This document shows, one piece after another, positions 62,188 to 64,000 of a stretch of DNA of 64,000 nt (position 1 is the first letter of the stretch; every line of letters starts with the position of its first letter). The notes beneath the pieces are model-generated. The model was not told where the DNA came from and did no database searches. It worked only from the letters and a program-made list of their open reading frames with translations. Position numbers and translations under genes: made by a program. This stretch comes from JAVJRN01 sp040218415 (GTDB lineage: Bacteria; Bacteroidota; Bacteroidia; Cytophagales; Cyclobacteriaceae), in assembly GCA_040218415.1 (NCBI GenBank), contig JAVJRN010000081.1:124001-188000 (forward strand), in the 5' to 3' direction.

Positions 62188-63063
62188 CTATTGAGGCGAT
62201 TCTTTAGGTATGGGTTTTACGGTATAACCTTCTTTTTTCAATAAATTAATTATTCCATTATCTGAACCTAAATGCGCTGCACCCACTGCGAAAAATGTCG
62301 GTTTTTCCTCAGCGAAAGCTACTATTGAGCTGATCCATTTTTTATTGCGATTATCAAGAAGCTCTTCCGTAAGTTCCGCGTACTCAGGGTAATTATTCAT
62401 TTGACTTTGAATTTCAGACAAATTTTCGGTCTTGTAACTCAACACAAGTTCTCTAATATTGTTTTTGAACTGCTCCTCATCTGAGGCATATTTCACTAGC
62501 CAATCCAATTGTTCTTTTTCAGGGACTTTATCGAAAATACCAATTTGATCGGTTAACAGCTCAAGTCCAAGAACTTCCTTTTCTTCTTTTTTCGCTAGTT
62601 CCATAAGGCTTAATTCATAAGAGGCGGGCTGTGGACAATCAAGGCCTTTCATAAACATCATGGAGAGAAGAACGAAAGGCTTCAATATGCCTAATTGCGA
62701 CATATCCGACTGATAATGTTTTTGATAAAATTTATTGAGTGTAGCTAACTCGTCTTCATTGAGTAATGAGCTTAGGTTCTTCATTCCTGAATTGATGGAG
62801 AGTTGTTGCATTTCTGTGGCGAATTGGGGATCGTCCATGTCAAGTTCCAAAACCAGTCTGTCAGTTTTTGCAAAGGATTTTGTGATTCTCGCTGTGAGTG
62901 CAAGATCATCAGGACATACGGTATGGATAGTGCCGAAAACGTAGGAAGGTGCTTTCAACGTCTTTCCTGAAATTTCCCATAAGACTGAATTTTGGTTTTG
63001 TCCAAAGCAACTAATAAATGAAAAGAATAAAGCAAGTCCAAAATAATATCTTAAATTTTTCAT
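62188..63063 (-). CDS. TraB/GumN family protein
   Basis: 291 aa with a signal peptide (FGLALFFSFISCFGQ). TraB/GumN motifs: APSYVFGTIHTVC with GTIH at 44-47, LVLELDMDDP, LGLELLTDQIGIF, DNRNKKWISSI and FFAVGAAHLGSDNG. This matches the TIKI/erythromycin-esterase-like metalloprotease fold (GxxH and GLE pairs). A periplasmic hydrolase or protease role is presumed, with unknown substrate. It stands alone between the sigma factor and the REP-like hairpins. Confidence 0.88.
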   Translation of the reverse strand: MKNLRYYFGLALFFSFISCFGQNQNSVLWEISGKTLKAPSYVFGTIHTVCPDDLALTARITKSFAKTDRLVLELDMDDPQFATEMQQLSINSGMKNLSSLLNEDELATLNKFYQKHYQSDMSQLGILKPFVLLSMMFMKGLDCPQPASYELSLMELAKKEEKEVLGLELLTDQIGIFDKVPEKEQLDWLVKYASDEEQFKNNIRELVLSYKTENLSEIQSQMNNYPEYAELTEELLDNRNKKWISSIVAFAEEKPTFFAVGAAHLGSDNGIINLLKKEGYTVKPIPKESPQ

Positions 63064-63182
63064 AAGAGTAAGGTTTAAATTAAGAATCGTCTCATAAGTA
63101 TCTATATGATTGGTTTTCTTACATCTTCCTGAAAAATTTGTGATTTTTCTTCTTTTTCCTGTTTAGTTCCTTTTTAATCGCA

Positions 63183-63253
63183 GGGCGATAGCCCAAAAGG
63201 TCAAATTCCCCGATGCTCTGCGTCGGAAGCTAGGGTCAAGGGTTCTACCCTTG
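63183..63253. repeat. REP-like hairpin cluster
   Basis: In the non-coding gap a GGGC-GATA-GCCC hairpin (63183-63194) is followed by two stems with the same TCT loop. CCGATGC pairs with GCGTCGG (63210-63226), and CAAGGGT pairs with ACCCTTG (63237-63253). The first TCT stem resembles the recurring Bacteroidota palindrome CCCCGATGCTCTGCGTCGGG, here with a decayed right arm. It looks like a degraded REP/BIME-type element. No REP-associated transposase gene is in the window. Confidence 0.55.
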
Positions 63254-63334
63254 GGTTTAACACTATTTATTTAAAAGTTTAGAGACAAAACTGTAAGAAA
63301 TTTAGAGCACCTATTACTTATAGTGAAAAGCTTC

Positions 63335-63727
63335 ATGAAAAAACCGTGGCAATTAGGCTCATTATTCATTTTATTAACAATAATTAATTACAGTTGTATG
63401 GAAGATCAGATCGAAATATCAGGAACATTTGATGCAGTTTTAATAAACTCTTCAAATCAAAAGTTACTTTTTCTTTATGAGGATAAATTATTGAATAACC
63501 GAAATCAGGCTTTGGCCTACTTCGAAGGCAATGATCTTTATAATCAAATAGGTCAGAAATTAGCCTACATTCAAAAGGGCTCTATTTTTAATAGTCAGCA
63601 CCAAAAGCTTGGAAGTGTTCAAAATGAGGATTTGTTGAATTTCAATGGACAAAAGATCATGTCGATTAAAGGCAATACGATGGAGGATAAAACAAAAGTT
63701 GCTGCTTATTTTTTCTTTTTGTTTTAG
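63335..63727 (+). CDS. Small repeat lipoprotein (beta-flower-like)
   Basis: 130 aa from the ATG at 63335; a GTG at 63323 would add four residues. It has a hydrophobic leader with a lipid-attachment Cys (INYSC). The mature part is built of about four 23-residue repeats of an N-x-x-x-Q-K/A-L-A/L pattern (NSSNQKLLFLY, NNRNQALAYFEG, NQIGQKLAYIQKG, NSQHQKLGSVQN, NFNGQKIMSIKG). This resembles the 4-fold 'beta flower' fold of Bacteroidota surface proteins. There is no operon partner, and function is unknown. Confidence 0.75.
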   Translation: MKKPWQLGSLFILLTIINYSCMEDQIEISGTFDAVLINSSNQKLLFLYEDKLLNNRNQALAYFEGNDLYNQIGQKLAYIQKGSIFNSQHQKLGSVQNEDLLNFNGQKIMSIKGNTMEDKTKVAAYFFFLF

Positions 63728-63852
63728 TGGTGATTTAGCGTTTTGATTCTAGTTAGGAGCGTTTTTTTGCAGTTTTTTGAACCATCAAAATACCTATGGA
63801 TTATTGGCGATTCATATTCGTATGACTTCATTTCAAAGCAACGGGCATAAAA

Positions 63853-63884
63853 AATCCGCTGGTGTGCACCAGCGGATTCTCAAT
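63853..63884 (-). terminator. Strong terminator of the rightmost gene
   Basis: A perfect 12-bp inverted repeat, AATCCGCTGGTG with CACCAGCGGATT around two bases (63853-63878), is followed on the minus strand by a T-run (TTTTTTAT). It lies 28 bp beyond the stop of the gene at the right edge. It may also serve the small lipoprotein gene coming from the left. Confidence 0.85.
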
Positions 63885-63905
63885 TGATACTACTTTATAA
63901 AAAAA

Positions 63906-64000
63906 TTATTTATCCATATCCTTCTCAAAATCTCCTGCTTTCACTATCGAGATTTTGGATAAGTTCAAGTGCTTTTTCATCGCTGCATTAATGTCAGCCG
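63906..64000 (-). CDS. C-terminal end of a probable M16 peptidase
   Basis: The last 30 codons of a minus-strand gene run off the right edge and end at TAA 63906-63908. The peptide includes DINAAMKKHLNLSKISIV and ends KAGDFEKDMDK. This resembles the end of insulinase-type M16 domains, where xxAxKKHL-DxxxIVxxG is common. The fragment is too short to be certain. It is followed by a strong intrinsic terminator. Confidence 0.6.
   Translation of the reverse strand, partial: ADINAAMKKHLNLSKISIVKAGDFEKDMDK

Overview
The window is an AT-rich chromosomal segment of a Bacteroidota bacterium, most likely a marine Cytophagales relative (Reichenbachiella/Roseivirga/Fulvivirga type). This placement is inferred from the gene families: SusC/SusD with an ECF sigma and FecR pair, a very large adhesin ending in a type IX secretion (T9SS) sorting domain, PorT beside menaquinone methyltransferase, DUF2851, DUF5606 and DUF4974-type FecR. 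A few TAnnTTTG-like promoter elements fit this too. I found no rRNA, tRNA, CRISPR array, complete insertion sequence or prophage.

Layout. 1-4194: a cut-off secreted protein gene preceded by three phased ATGTCAC boxes, a Cu/Zn-SOD-like lipoprotein overlapping an acidic conserved protein, and a histidine kinase/response regulator pair. 4295-15960: mainly minus-strand housekeeping genes. These are a nucleoside phosphorylase with TrhO (tRNA U34 hydroxylation), then a probable run ftsK, lolA, pyrF, DUF2851, membrane protein, NeuD/PglD-like acetyltransferase, and finally pyrD and xerD. 16039-19989: aroQ with a SerC-like aminotransferase, a TPR protein, marC and rnhA.

20256-23348 holds an unusual redox/two-component pair: a histidine kinase with a cyclic-nucleotide-binding-like sensor, and a response regulator fused to glutaredoxin-like and thioredoxin-reductase-like domains, both of which have lost their redox cysteines. 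23757-36445 is a self-contained uptake locus: ECF sigma, FecR, SusC (with an STN signalling domain), SusD, a glycerophosphodiesterase, a PKD/PQQ-propeller lipoprotein, a second glycerophosphodiesterase, a GlpT/UhpT-type organophosphate transporter and an outer-membrane DUF2490 protein. I read it as a glycerophosphodiester (lipid head-group or similar phosphodiester polymer) scavenging locus under trans-envelope sigma control.

36508-38412 holds a small membrane protein and a DUF4143-type AAA ATPase. The ATPase gene is preceded by evenly spaced (32-33 bp) TGTGTA-N6-TACACA sites, the clearest undescribed regulatory pattern here. 38596-47084 contains a TrmN6-like methyltransferase, an exported TldD/TldE-like protease pair with one catalytically dead partner, saccharopine dehydrogenase, SDR, PorT, MenG and EngB. 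A 9.6-kb gene (47272-56850) encodes a giant T9SS-secreted surface protein. The right end carries DUF5606, a TylF-like methyltransferase, a three-gene unit of HipA-like kinase, DUF3037 protein and J-domain protein, a Bacteroidota-type intergenic repeat, an ECF sigma with a membrane partner, a TraB/GumN protein, a REP-like hairpin cluster, a small repeat lipoprotein, and the tail of a probable M16 peptidase with its terminator.

All functional calls come from reading motifs and gene order. No database search was run.
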